Assembly: GCF_001668625.1 (NCBI RefSeq)
Contig: NZ_LZLJ01000062.1
Span: 1 to 64,000, forward strand
Length of the DNA: 64,000 bases
Direction of reading: 5' to 3'
DNA from: Mycobacterium sp. 1274756.6
GTDB taxonomy: Bacteria; Actinomycetota; Actinomycetes; Mycobacteriales; Mycobacteriaceae
The translations under genes and the position numbers were made by a program. A model generated the notes under the pieces. That model was not told the origin of the DNA, made no database searches, and saw only the letters and a list, made by a program, of their open reading frames with translations. Shown here piece after piece: positions 40,593 through 52,067 of the stretch; positions within the stretch are counted from its first letter, which is position 1; every line of letters starts with the position of its first letter.

Positions 40593-42386
40593 ATGGGCTT
40601 TCTGACCCCGTCCGAACCACCGGTCGAACCGGCGCACTACCTGACGCTGCCGCTGCGCGAGCGGGTGCGGATCGCCGCCCAGGACTGGCTGTATGAGGGG
40701 TTCGGCACACCCAAGGTGCTCAACCTGGTCTACATCGCCAAGATGCTCGGCCTGTACCTGGCCCTCGGCATCGTGATCACCGCGCTGACCAGCAGCTCGG
40801 TCAGCGTCACCGACGTCGGCTCGTGGTGGGCCAACATCGTCACCTACCAGAAGCTGGCCGTCTGGCTGATGCTGCTGGAGGTGCTCGGCCTCGGCGGCGC
40901 CTGGGGGCCGCTGTGCGGGCACTTCAAACCGATGACCGGCGGCTGGCGGTTCTGGCTGCGGCCGGGCACCATCCGGCTGGCGCCGTGGCCCGGCGTGGTC
41001 CCGGGCACCGGCGGGGACACCCGCACCGTCGGCGACGTCGCCGGCTACCTCGCGGTGCTGGCCGCCCTGGTGCTGCCGCTGGCCACCCCGGCCGTCGACG
41101 TCGCCGGGTTCGCCGGGCAGCAGATCGTGCCGGGCTGGGCGTTCCTGCCGGTGCTGGTGGTCATGCCGCTGATGGGTCTGCGCGACAAGGTGATCTTCTT
41201 GGCCGGACGCTCCGAGCAGTATCTGCCGATCATGTTGTGGGCGGCGGTGTTCGGCATCGCCGGTGACTTCGTGTCGATGGTGGTGGCGTTCAAGATCGTC
41301 ATCGTCTGCGTCTGGGTGGCCGCCGGGGTGTCGAAGTTCACCGAGCACTTCGCGATGGTGGTACCGCCGATGATCTCCAACAGCCCGGCCATCCCGGTCA
41401 AGTTCCTCAAGCGGCTGCAGTACCGGGACGCGCCGCACGACCTGCGGCCCTCCCGGGTGGCCTGGATGGCCGCGCACCTGTTGGGCACGACGGTGGAGAT
41501 CGCGGTGCCCATCGTGTTGCTGCTGACCACCAACGCCACCGTGGCGCTGATCGGCGCGGCGGTCATGGTCGCCTTCCACGTGTTCATCACCTCGACGTTC
41601 CCGCTGGCGGTGCCGCTGGAGTGGAACATCTTCTTCGGGTACGCGGCGATCAACCTGTGGATCGGCCACGACCCGGCGGTGTTCTCGATCTTCCGGTTCG
41701 AGCCGGCGTGGCTGCTGATCCCGATGTTCGTCCTGGCGTTCTTCTTCCCCGTGCTCGGTGAACTGCGCCCGGATCTGGTGTCGTTCCTGCCCGGCATGCG
41801 CCAGTACTCGGGCAACTGGGCCACCGGGATCTGGGCGATGCGGCCCGGAGTCGAGGAGCGGCTCAACGCCCTGCCCGGCACCGTGCGGCAGGTCGACCAA
41901 CTGGTCGCGATGGGCTACGAGCCGGATCAGGCCGAGATGATGGTGCAGCGGGTGGTCGGCTGGCGCAGCCTGCACGGTCAGGGCCGCGGACTGCTGTCGG
42001 TGGCCTGCGAGCACCTCGACGACATCGACGCCCGCACGGTGCGCGAAGGCGAGGTGGCGTGCAACACCATCACCGGCTGGAACTTCGGTGACGGGCATCT
42101 GCACGGCGAAGCGCTCATCGCCGCGCTGCAGAAACGGCTGAACTTCGCGCCCGGCGACTTCGTGGTGATCTACGCCGAGGGGCAGCCGCTGTTCCGCAAG
42201 ACCCAGGACTACCAGGTGATCGACGCCGCGCTCGGGGTGGTCGAACGCGGCACCTGGCGCACCGCGGACTGCGTGGCCCGCCAGCCGTGGCTGCCCGAGG
42301 GCCCGGTGCCGCTGACCGTCACCTGGACCGCGGCCGGCTACACCCGCAAGCACACCCTGACCCGCGCGCCGGAACCGGCTGCATGA
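40593..42386 (+). CDS. DUF3556-family membrane protein
   Basis: A 597-residue protein in which about the first 400 residues hold roughly eight to nine membrane segments. The C-terminal 180 residues are soluble (from about RPDLVSFLPGMRQYSGNWA) and contain GWNFGDGHLHGEALIAALQKR. I recognise the DUF3556 family of actinobacterial transmembrane proteins, whose function is unknown. The ATG at 40593 lies 1 base after the fadD stop, and its stop overlaps the next ATG. Coupling to an acyl ligase and a phytoene-desaturase-like flavoenzyme suggests a membrane-bound lipid-modifying system (inference). Confidence 0.8.
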   Translation: MGFLTPSEPPVEPAHYLTLPLRERVRIAAQDWLYEGFGTPKVLNLVYIAKMLGLYLALGIVITALTSSSVSVTDVGSWWANIVTYQKLAVWLMLLEVLGLGGAWGPLCGHFKPMTGGWRFWLRPGTIRLAPWPGVVPGTGGDTRTVGDVAGYLAVLAALVLPLATPAVDVAGFAGQQIVPGWAFLPVLVVMPLMGLRDKVIFLAGRSEQYLPIMLWAAVFGIAGDFVSMVVAFKIVIVCVWVAAGVSKFTEHFAMVVPPMISNSPAIPVKFLKRLQYRDAPHDLRPSRVAWMAAHLLGTTVEIAVPIVLLLTTNATVALIGAAVMVAFHVFITSTFPLAVPLEWNIFFGYAAINLWIGHDPAVFSIFRFEPAWLLIPMFVLAFFFPVLGELRPDLVSFLPGMRQYSGNWATGIWAMRPGVEERLNALPGTVRQVDQLVAMGYEPDQAEMMVQRVVGWRSLHGQGRGLLSVACEHLDDIDARTVREGEVACNTITGWNFGDGHLHGEALIAALQKRLNFAPGDFVVIYAEGQPLFRKTQDYQVIDAALGVVERGTWRTADCVARQPWLPEGPVPLTVTWTAAGYTRKHTLTRAPEPAA

Positions 42387-43813
42387 GCGCAGCGGTCGTC
42401 GTCGGCAGCGGCCCCAACGGGCTGGCCGCCGCGATCCGGTTGGCCCACGCCGGGCTGCGGGTGACCGTGGTGGAAGCCGCCGACCGGCCCGGCGGGGGCG
42501 CCCGCACCGCCGAGCTGACCCTGCCCGGGCTGCGCCACGACGAGTGCTCGGCGGTTCACCCGACCGCGGTGGCCTCCCCGTACTTCGCGGCGCTGGACCT
42601 GGGTCGGCACGGTCTGCGGTGGTGCTGGCCCGACGTCGATCTCGCGCACCCGCTCGACGACGGCCGGGCCGGGGTCGCCGCCCGCGACCCGGAGGCGACG
42701 GCAGAGTCGCTGGGCGCCGACCACCGGCGCTGGCGGCGGCTGTTCGCGCCGGTGCTCGACGATTTCGAGCGGGTGATCGGCGAGGCGCTGGGCCCGCCGC
42801 TGCACCTGCCGCGGCACCCGCTGGCGCTGGCCCGGTTCGGGCTGAGCGCCGCGGTGCCTGCCACCTGGGCGGCGCGGGTGTTCGCCGACGAGCCGGCCCG
42901 CGCGCTGTTCATCGGCCTGGCGGCGCACAAGTTCGGCCGGCTGGACACCCCGCTGAGCACGGCGGTGGGCGCGATGTTCGTCGGCACGGCGCACACGGTC
43001 GGGTGGCCGGTCGCGGCCGGTGGCAGCGGCGCGATCACCGACGCGCTGATCGCCGAGTTGACCGACCACGGCGGCCGGGTCGTCACCGCAACGACGGTGC
43101 ACGATCTCGGTGAGCTCACCGAGATCGCCGGTGCGACACCGGCGGTGGTCATGTTCGACACCGCGGCGCACGCGGCACTGCGTATCGCCGGGGACCGGCT
43201 GCCGCCGCGGCTGCGCCGCGCGCTGGGCCGGTTCTCCTACGGGCCGGCCGCATTCAAGGTCGACTTCGCCATCGACGGGGACATCCCGTGGACCAACCCG
43301 CAGTGCCGCCGGGCCGGCACCGTGCACCTCGGCGGCACCGCCGCGCAGATCGCCGCCGCCGAGGCGCAGACCGCCCGCGGGGTGATGCCCGAGCGGCCGT
43401 TCGTGCTGCTCGGCCAGCAGTACCTGTGCGACCCGTCCCGGTCACGGGACACAGTCAACCCGATCTACGCCTACGCCCATGTGCCGCACGGCTATTCCGG
43501 TGACGCGACCGGTGCGGTGATCGCCCAGATCGAACGGTTCGCGCCCGGCTTCACCGACCGCATCCTGGCCACCGTCAGCCGCGGTCCGGCCGAGTTGGAG
43601 CGGCACAACGCCAACTACGTCGGCGGGGACATCTGCGCCGGCGCCAACACGGTCACCCAGTTGCTGTTCCGGCCCCGGTTCGCGGTCAACCCCTACCGGC
43701 TGGCCGGCGGGCTGTACCTGTGCTCCTCGGCCACCCCGCCGGGCGCCGGGGTGCACGGCATGAACGGTTTCCACGCCGCCGAGACCGCGCTGGCCGATCT
43801 GCGCCGGCGTTGA
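42383..43813 (+). CDS. FAD-dependent oxidoreductase, phytoene-desaturase/amine-oxidase-like
   Basis: A 476-residue flavoprotein. It begins with the dinucleotide motif VVVGSGPNGLAAAIRLA and the following VVEAADRPGGGARTAEL, typical of phytoene dehydrogenase and related NAD(P)/FAD oxidoreductases. The C-terminal end has the second FAD contact (LYLCSSATPPGAGVHGMNGFHAA). No membrane anchor is seen. The ATG at 42383 overlaps the DUF3556 stop. It is convergent with the MFS gene, 9 bases away. The substrate is unknown; desaturation or oxidation of a lipid product of the adjacent ligase is plausible. Confidence 0.85.
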   Translation: MSAAVVVGSGPNGLAAAIRLAHAGLRVTVVEAADRPGGGARTAELTLPGLRHDECSAVHPTAVASPYFAALDLGRHGLRWCWPDVDLAHPLDDGRAGVAARDPEATAESLGADHRRWRRLFAPVLDDFERVIGEALGPPLHLPRHPLALARFGLSAAVPATWAARVFADEPARALFIGLAAHKFGRLDTPLSTAVGAMFVGTAHTVGWPVAAGGSGAITDALIAELTDHGGRVVTATTVHDLGELTEIAGATPAVVMFDTAAHAALRIAGDRLPPRLRRALGRFSYGPAAFKVDFAIDGDIPWTNPQCRRAGTVHLGGTAAQIAAAEAQTARGVMPERPFVLLGQQYLCDPSRSRDTVNPIYAYAHVPHGYSGDATGAVIAQIERFAPGFTDRILATVSRGPAELERHNANYVGGDICAGANTVTQLLFRPRFAVNPYRLAGGLYLCSSATPPGAGVHGMNGFHAAETALADLRRR

Positions 43814-43822
43814 GCGCGCCGC

Positions 43823-44953
43823 TCACACGTAGCGGTGCCGGCCGGCCAGCGTCCCGGCCACCAGCTGCACGACGTAGACCACGGTGACCACCAGCCACGG
43901 CGCCGTCCAGCCGCCGGTGTACTCGCGCAGCAGCCCGAACAGCAGCGGACCGGCCGCGGCCAGCAGGTAGCCCAGCCCCTGGGCCATGCCGGAGAGCCGC
44001 GCGGTCTGCTCGGCGGTGCGGGTGCGCAGCGCGATCACGGTGAGCGCCAGCGAGAACACGCTCATGCCCAACCCGATCAGCACGCTCCACAGCAGCGGCG
44101 CGGCGCCGGGCGCGAGCAGCAGGCCCAGCACCCCGGCCAGGCCGGGCAGCCCGAGGGCCAGGATCCAGCCGGCCTGGCTGTCGCGGCGGGCGGCCAGCGG
44201 GGACAGAAACAGGCTGATCGGCACCGCGATCAGTGAGACCAGCCCGAGCAGCAGCCCGGCCTGGCTCTTGCTCACCCCGCGCTCGATGAACACCTCCGGC
44301 AGCCAGCCCATCACCACGTAGGCCAGGAACGCCTGGGTGCCGAAGAACACCGTGACCGTCCACGCCAGCCGGTTGCGCAGCAGGCTCGCGCCGCGCTGCA
44401 GCGCCGGCGTCCCGGCCGGCGACCACAGCCGGTTGTGTCCGCGCGCGGCGACCAGCCACACCAGCAGGGCGCCGCCGGCCAGCACCGCCCAGCTCGCCAG
44501 GGCGGGCCGCCAGCCGCCCAGCGCCACGGTCAGCGGCGGGGTCAGCGCGAAGCCGAGCGCGCCGCCGCCCTGCAGCGCGGCGGTGTACAGACCGGTCATC
44601 AGCCCGATCCGGGTTGGGAACGCGCCCTTGACCACCACCGGGATCAGCACGTTGACCAGCGCGATGCCGGCGGTGGCGATCAGGGTGCCGCCGAGCATGG
44701 TGGCCGATCCGGCCAGCACCCGCAGCAGCAGGCCGGCGGCGAGGATGCTCAGCGCCCACGAGATCGCCCGGGCCAGCCCGATCCGCCGGGACAGCCACGG
44801 CGCGGCCAGCCCGGCCGCCGCGAAGCACAGCACCGGCAGGGTGGTCAGCACACCGGCCCAGGCCGCCGACTGGCCGAAGGTGCGGCGGATCTCGCCGAGC
44901 ACGGGGCCGACGCTGGTGATCGCCGGGCGCAGGTTCAACGCGACCAGCACCAC
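43823..44953 (-). CDS. MFS transporter, CynX/NimT family
   Basis: A major facilitator transporter of 376 residues from the GTG at 44953, with about 12 membrane segments. It shows the family's first-helix signature VALNLRPAITSVGPVLGEIRR. The true N-terminus is probably longer: the frame is open to a TAA at 45020-45022 and encodes the rest of helix 1 (RGGGALLVAAVV). The only start-like codon there is CTG at 45016, giving 397 residues, the usual size of the family. It lies 3-6 bases after hsaB on the same strand and so may be co-transcribed with the KstR-controlled hsa genes. CynX/NimT members export or import small anions or drugs; the substrate is unknown. Confidence 0.82.
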   Translation of the reverse strand: MVLVALNLRPAITSVGPVLGEIRRTFGQSAAWAGVLTTLPVLCFAAAGLAAPWLSRRIGLARAISWALSILAAGLLLRVLAGSATMLGGTLIATAGIALVNVLIPVVVKGAFPTRIGLMTGLYTAALQGGGALGFALTPPLTVALGGWRPALASWAVLAGGALLVWLVAARGHNRLWSPAGTPALQRGASLLRNRLAWTVTVFFGTQAFLAYVVMGWLPEVFIERGVSKSQAGLLLGLVSLIAVPISLFLSPLAARRDSQAGWILALGLPGLAGVLGLLLAPGAAPLLWSVLIGLGMSVFSLALTVIALRTRTAEQTARLSGMAQGLGYLLAAAGPLLFGLLREYTGGWTAPWLVVTVVYVVQLVAGTLAGRHRYV

Positions 44954-45019
44954 CGCCGCGACCAGCAGCGCACCGCCGCCGCGGTACGCGCGGAGCCTGT
45001 CGACCGGCGAGCGCAGGGG

Positions 45020-47806
<2,787 letters not shown>

Positions 47807-47851
47807 TGCTATTGCCTCCCGGGAGTCGGGCACTCGGATACAGAAAGAGAC

Positions 47852-47865
47852 TAGAACACGTTCCG
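47852..47865. promoter_or_regulatory. KstR box upstream of hsaA
   Basis: TAGAACACGTTCCG matches the KstR consensus TnnAACnnGTTnnA except at the last base. It lies 46 bases from the hsaA start and probably controls the hsaA-hsaC-hsaB transcript. Confidence 0.8.
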
Positions 47866-47919
47866 ATTTGTGTCGAGCAGGGTGCCGCTGTAGCAGGTGG
47901 CGGCGGGCGGGTGGGTTTC

Positions 47920-47933
47920 TGTAACCTGTTCTA
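47920..47933. promoter_or_regulatory. KstR box upstream of kshB
   Basis: TGTAACCTGTTCTA fits TnnAACnnGTTnnA at all fixed positions. It ends 26 bases before the kshB GTG, overlapping a possible -10 (TAGTTA, 47932-47937). Repression is lifted by 3-oxo-cholestenoyl-CoA-type ligands in known KstR systems. Confidence 0.9.
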
Positions 47934-47959
47934 GTTATGAGGGAGAAAAGGGGCTGATC

Positions 47960-49045
47960 GTGGCGGAATCCGTGACCGAGTCCACCCCGGACGAGCCGTT
48001 GGGCAGCCACGTCCTGGAACTGGAGATCGACGCGGTCGTCGACGAGACCGACGATGCGCGGTCGCTGGTGTTCACCGTGCCCGACGGCGCCGACGTCCCC
48101 GCCGACCGGCTGCGCTACTCCCCGGGGCAGTTCCTGACCCTGCGGGTGCCCAGCGAGCGGACCGGCTCGGTGGCCCGCTGCTACTCGCTGTGCAGCTCAC
48201 CGTTCACCGACGACCGGCTGACCGTCACGGTCAAACGCGACGGCGACGGCTACGCCTCGAACTGGCTGTGTGACAACGCCCACCCGGGCATGCGGGTGCA
48301 TGTGCTGGCCCCGTCCGGCACGTTCGTGCCCAAAACCCTCGACGACGACTTCCTGCTGATCGCGGCGGGCAGCGGCATCACCCCGATGATGGCGATCTGC
48401 AAGTCGGCGCTGTCGGAGGGCAGCGGGCAGGTGACGCTGCTCTACGCCAACCGCAACGAGAACTCGGTGATCTTCGCCGAGGCGCTGCGCGAGCTGGTCG
48501 CCGCTCACCCGGACCGGTTCAGCGTCGTGCACTGGCTGGAGTCGGTGCAGGGCCGGCCCAACCCGGCGGCGCTGGCGCGGCTGGCCGCCGGCTACACCGA
48601 CCGGCAGGTGTTCATCTGCGGGCCGGGGCCGTTCATGCAGGCCGCCAGCGACGCCCTCGAGCAGCTCGCGGTGCCGGCGCAGCAGATCCACATCGAAGTG
48701 TTCAAGTCCCTGGAGAGCGACCCGTTCGCCGCGGTGACGATCGAGGAGGCCCCCGAGGGTGCCGAACCGCCGGCCAGCGTCACCGTCGAGCTGGACGGCG
48801 AGACCCAGACCCTGCCGTGGCCGCGGCACGTCAAACTGCTCGACCTGCTGCTCGACGCCGGCCTGGACGCCCCGTTCTCCTGCCGGGAGGGGCACTGCGC
48901 GGCCTGCGCCTGCACCCTCAAGAACGGCAAGGTGGCCATGGAGGTCAACGACGTGCTCGACCAGCAGGATCTCGACGAAGGCCTGATCCTGGCCTGCCAG
49001 TCGCGCCCGACCACCGATTCGGTGGAAGTGACCTACGACGACTAG
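47960..49045 (+). CDS. kshB: 3-ketosteroid 9-alpha-hydroxylase reductase KshB
   Basis: A 361-residue reductase that passes electrons from NADH to the oxygenase KshA. It has an FAD-binding ferredoxin-reductase domain (RCYSLCSSP about residue 75), an NAD domain (LLIAAGSGITPMMAI, FICGPGPFM) and a C-terminal plant-type [2Fe-2S] ferredoxin with C-x4-C-x2-C (FSCREGHCAACACTL) and the fourth Cys in LACQSRP. The GTG at 47960 is preceded by GGGAGAAAAGGGG; the extension upstream covers the KstR box. It corresponds to Rv3571. KshA is not in the window. Confidence 0.95.
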   Translation: MAESVTESTPDEPLGSHVLELEIDAVVDETDDARSLVFTVPDGADVPADRLRYSPGQFLTLRVPSERTGSVARCYSLCSSPFTDDRLTVTVKRDGDGYASNWLCDNAHPGMRVHVLAPSGTFVPKTLDDDFLLIAAGSGITPMMAICKSALSEGSGQVTLLYANRNENSVIFAEALRELVAAHPDRFSVVHWLESVQGRPNPAALARLAAGYTDRQVFICGPGPFMQAASDALEQLAVPAQQIHIEVFKSLESDPFAAVTIEEAPEGAEPPASVTVELDGETQTLPWPRHVKLLDLLLDAGLDAPFSCREGHCAACACTLKNGKVAMEVNDVLDQQDLDEGLILACQSRPTTDSVEVTYDD

Positions 49046-49104
49046 CCGAGCGGTTAGGTTCGCCGTGAGGTGTGCGCGACGACCGGTGTGGACGAGGGAG
49101 AGCG

Positions 49105-49668
49105 ATGAGACGGCTGGCGGCGGTGCTGGGCGGTACCGGGATCGTCGTGGCGTGCCTGCCGCCTGCGGTGGCCGCCGCGGGCGCCAACAGCGCCAGCACG
49201 CTGTTCCCGCTCGGCGGCGCCGACCAGCTGGAGACCCACGCCTCGCTGGACTGCCCGGCCGCGGCCGGGCAGTGCCGGTTCACCGTCGGGGCCAGCCTGC
49301 ACACCCCCGCCGGAGTGACCGGGTTCCCGGCCGACCTGTGGTCGCGGCAGAGCACGGTGATCCGCTCAACCCAGCGCACCACCTACTTCGACGTGCACAC
49401 CGACGGCGGCGAGGGCCCGTGGGGTGACCGCGGCGGACCGGGCACCAAGGTGTTCAAGGAGGGCGGGCCGTCGGAGATCACCTCGCTGTACAGCGGGGCG
49501 GGGCCGCCGGAGAAGTACCAGACCCACGGCAGCATCAACGTCACCGAGCTGACCACCGGTCAGCCCAAGGTGGGCGCCACCGTCATCCTGTGCACCCACA
49601 TCCAGGTGGTCTACACCGGGGTGAACATCACCGGCCCGCCCACCTGCGCGCAGACTGTCTTCGACTGA
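49105..49668 (+). CDS. Secreted protein, Rv3572-like, unknown function
   Basis: A 187-residue exported protein with a short signal peptide (cleavage near AVAAAGA). The mature part has Cys pairs (LDCPAAAGQCRF and LCTHI...PTCAQ) and looks like a beta-rich domain. By position, between kshB and fadE34, it corresponds to M. tuberculosis Rv3572. The ATG at 49105 follows GAGGGAGAG; upstream in-frame codons lack conservation features. The end of the gene, including the stop, lies in a 17-base tandem repeat. Its function is unknown. Confidence 0.8.
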   Translation: MRRLAAVLGGTGIVVACLPPAVAAAGANSASTLFPLGGADQLETHASLDCPAAAGQCRFTVGASLHTPAGVTGFPADLWSRQSTVIRSTQRTTYFDVHTDGGEGPWGDRGGPGTKVFKEGGPSEITSLYSGAGPPEKYQTHGSINVTELTTGQPKVGATVILCTHIQVVYTGVNITGPPTCAQTVFD

Positions 49669-49703
49669 CGACCCTCTTCGACTGACGACCCTCTTCGACT
49701 GAC
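49658..49703. repeat. 17-base tandem repeat at the convergent 3' ends
   Basis: The unit TCTTCGACTGACGACCC occurs at 49658-49674 and 49675-49691, and its first 12 bases again at 49692-49703. The first copy includes the last codons and the TGA of the secreted-protein gene, so the stop context is triplicated. It ends 3 bases before the fadE34 stop. Confidence 0.9.
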
Positions 49704-49706
49704 CGC

Positions 49707-51815
49707 CTAGCCGCGGGGCAGGCCCAGCAGCCGCTCCGCGGCCACGGTGAGCAGGATCTGCTCGGTGCCGCCGGCGATCGTCAGGCAGCGGGTGTTGAGG
49801 AAGTCGAAGACGGTGTTGTTGACCACCATCCCGGCGCCGTCGGAGAGCTCCATGCGGAACTCCGAGAGCGCCTGCCGGTAGCGCACCCCGATCAGCTTGC
49901 GGGCACTGGATTCCGCGCCCGGGTCGGCCCCGCCGACCGCCAGCTGCGCGATGCGCTGGTCGAGCAGCGCACCCACCTGCGCGGACAGGATCAGCCGGCC
50001 CAGCCGGTCCTGCTGGGCCACGTCGAGCTCCCGGGCGGCGACGGTGTCCAGCAGCTCCTCCATCGGGTTGTCCAGCGCGGTGCCGGCCGCCATCGCGACC
50101 CGCTCGTTGGAGAGCGTGGTGCGGGCCAGCCGCCAGCCGTCGTTGACCGCGCCGACCACCATCTCGTCGGGCACGAACACGTCGTCGAGGAAGACCTCGT
50201 TGAACAGGTCGTCGCCGGTGATCTCGCGCAGCGGGCGGATCTCGATGCCCGGGGCGGCCATGTCGATGAGGAAGTAGGTGATGCCCTTGTGCTTGGGCGC
50301 CTCGGGGTCGGTGCGCGCCAGACACACCCCCCACTGGGCGCGGTGCGCCGCGGAGGTCCACACCTTCTGCCCGGTAAGCCGCCAGCCGCCGTCGGCGCGC
50401 ACCGCCTTGGTGCGCAGCGCGGCCAGGTCGGAGCCGGCGCCGGGCTCGGAGAACATCTGGCACCAGAAGATCTCACCGCTGAGGGTGGCCGGGATGAACC
50501 GCTCGATCTGTTCGGGGGTGCCGTGTTCGAGGATGGTCGGCGCCGCCCACCAGCCGATGACCAGGTCCGGGCGCTCCACCCCGGCGGCGGCCAGCTCCTG
50601 GTCGATCAGCAGCTGCTCGGCCGCCGACGCGTTGCGCCCGTAGGGCGTGGGCCAGTGCGGGGCCTGCAGGCCGGCCTCGGCCAGGGCGCGCTGGCGCTGT
50701 TCGGCCGGCTGGGCGGCCACCTCGGCGACCGCGGCGCTGATCTGCGGGCGCAGCTCCTCCACCGAAGCCAGGTCGATGCGCAGTTCGCGGCGCACCCCCT
50801 GCTGGGTCAGGGCGGCGACCCGGCGCAGCCAGGCCGGCTGCCCGCCGAGGAACCGCTCGATGCCGTAGGCGCGGCGCAGGTACAGGTGCGCGTCGTGCTC
50901 CCAGGTGATGCCGATGCCGCCGAGCACCTGGATGCAGTCGCGCACGTTGGCCTTGGCGGCTTCCACGCCGACCGCGGCGGCCACCGCCGCGGCGATCGAC
51001 AGCTGCCGGTCGTCGTCCTCGGCGGCGGCGGCGGCCGTCGCCGCCGCGGCGATCGAGGCCTGCTCGGAGCGCAGCAGCATCTCGGCGCACAGGTGTTTGA
51101 CGGCCTGGAAGCTGCCGATCGGGCGGCCGAACTGCTCGCGCACCTTCGCGTAGTCGGTGGCGGTGCGCAGCGCCCAGCGAGCCAGCCCGGCGGCTTCGGC
51201 GGCGGCCACCGTGGCGGCCAGATCGGCGATCCGCTGGGCGGGGACGTCCAGCGCGGTCGCCGCCGCGCCGTCGAGGGTCACCCGGGCCAGCGGCCGGGAG
51301 AAGTCGGTGGCGGTCAGCGGTTCGACGCGCACGCCGTCGCCGGCGGCGTCGATCAGCAGCCAGCCCTGCGGGCCGGGAAGCAGCAGCAGCTGGTCCGGTT
51401 CGGCGCCCAGCACGTAGTCGGCGGTGCCGGCGACCCGATCGCCGTCGAGGCGCAGGTCGGCGGCCAGGGCGGCGCCGGCGGAGCGCTGCCCGGTGGCCAG
51501 CGCCTCGGCCAGCGCCGGGTCCTCGACGCAGAGGGTGGCCAGCGCGGTGGTGGCGACCGGGCCGGGCACGATCGCGGCGGCGGCCTCGTCGACCATCGCG
51601 CACAGGTCGGCGACGCTGCCGTCGGCCCCGCCGTGCTCCTCGGCGACGGCGACGCCGAACAGGCCCAGTTCGCCCAGCGCGGCGAAGACGGGGCGCCAGG
51701 CGTCGGCCTCGCCGCGCTCGACGGCCCGGATCACCTCGCCGGCGGCGACGCTGGCGGCCCAATCCCGCACCAGCTCCCGCGCGGCGGACTGCTCGTCGGT
51801 GATCGTTGCTGTCAC
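49707..51815 (-). CDS. fadE34: Fused two-domain acyl-CoA dehydrogenase FadE34
   Basis: A 702-residue protein with two acyl-CoA dehydrogenase units in tandem. The N-terminal unit (about 1-330) has REQFGRPIGSFQAVKHLCAEM and QVLGGIGITWEHDAHLYL. The C-terminal unit (about 345-702) has FSEPGAGSDLAALRTKAV, QKVWTSAAHRAQW and the terminal GGTEQILLTVAAERLLGLPRG. This matches FadE34 (Rv3573c, about 711 residues), an enzyme for the sterol side chain that carries both subunits of other heteromeric FadE enzymes in one chain. The start is a GTG at 51815 with a GAGGAG site. It is divergent from kstR across a perfect KstR box. Confidence 0.94.
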   Translation of the reverse strand: MTATITDEQSAARELVRDWAASVAAGEVIRAVERGEADAWRPVFAALGELGLFGVAVAEEHGGADGSVADLCAMVDEAAAAIVPGPVATTALATLCVEDPALAEALATGQRSAGAALAADLRLDGDRVAGTADYVLGAEPDQLLLLPGPQGWLLIDAAGDGVRVEPLTATDFSRPLARVTLDGAAATALDVPAQRIADLAATVAAAEAAGLARWALRTATDYAKVREQFGRPIGSFQAVKHLCAEMLLRSEQASIAAAATAAAAAEDDDRQLSIAAAVAAAVGVEAAKANVRDCIQVLGGIGITWEHDAHLYLRRAYGIERFLGGQPAWLRRVAALTQQGVRRELRIDLASVEELRPQISAAVAEVAAQPAEQRQRALAEAGLQAPHWPTPYGRNASAAEQLLIDQELAAAGVERPDLVIGWWAAPTILEHGTPEQIERFIPATLSGEIFWCQMFSEPGAGSDLAALRTKAVRADGGWRLTGQKVWTSAAHRAQWGVCLARTDPEAPKHKGITYFLIDMAAPGIEIRPLREITGDDLFNEVFLDDVFVPDEMVVGAVNDGWRLARTTLSNERVAMAAGTALDNPMEELLDTVAARELDVAQQDRLGRLILSAQVGALLDQRIAQLAVGGADPGAESSARKLIGVRYRQALSEFRMELSDGAGMVVNNTVFDFLNTRCLTIAGGTEQILLTVAAERLLGLPRG

Positions 51816-51865
51816 GCTGGACTCCTCGGGTGCTCAGGGGCGTGGCGGGTTGCGCGGAACCTACC

Positions 51866-51895
51866 TTGTGACCAGACTAGAACGTGTTCTAATAG
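51866..51895 (+). promoter_or_regulatory. KstR box and likely kstR promoter
   Basis: TAGAACGTGTTCTA (51878-51891) fits TnnAACnnGTTnnA at every fixed position. It overlaps a plausible promoter: TTGTGA at 51866-51871, an 18-base spacer and TAATAG at 51890-51895. It also lies 63 bases from the fadE34 start on the other strand, so it should give autorepression of kstR and control of fadE34. Confidence 0.85.
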
Positions 51896-52067
51896 TGCCA
51901 GTAGGTGACCGTCAAGTCGACCGCGGCCCCGGTGACGGGCCGGGCGGCGGCCCGGAGACAGGGAGGCGAGCGATCGAGACTCATCGTAGGCATCGTCGTC
52001 CGCGCCGGGGTGTCGCCGAGTGTGGCGGGGCGCCCCGGCGGGCGCCCGGACGGGTGGGGGGTTGATT

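Noticed and set aside
40491..42353. A 620-codon minus-strand frame opposite the DUF3556 gene
   Set aside because: It is His/Arg/Asp-rich without hydrophobic or domain structure; the plus strand shows clear membrane segments and stop-start coupling.
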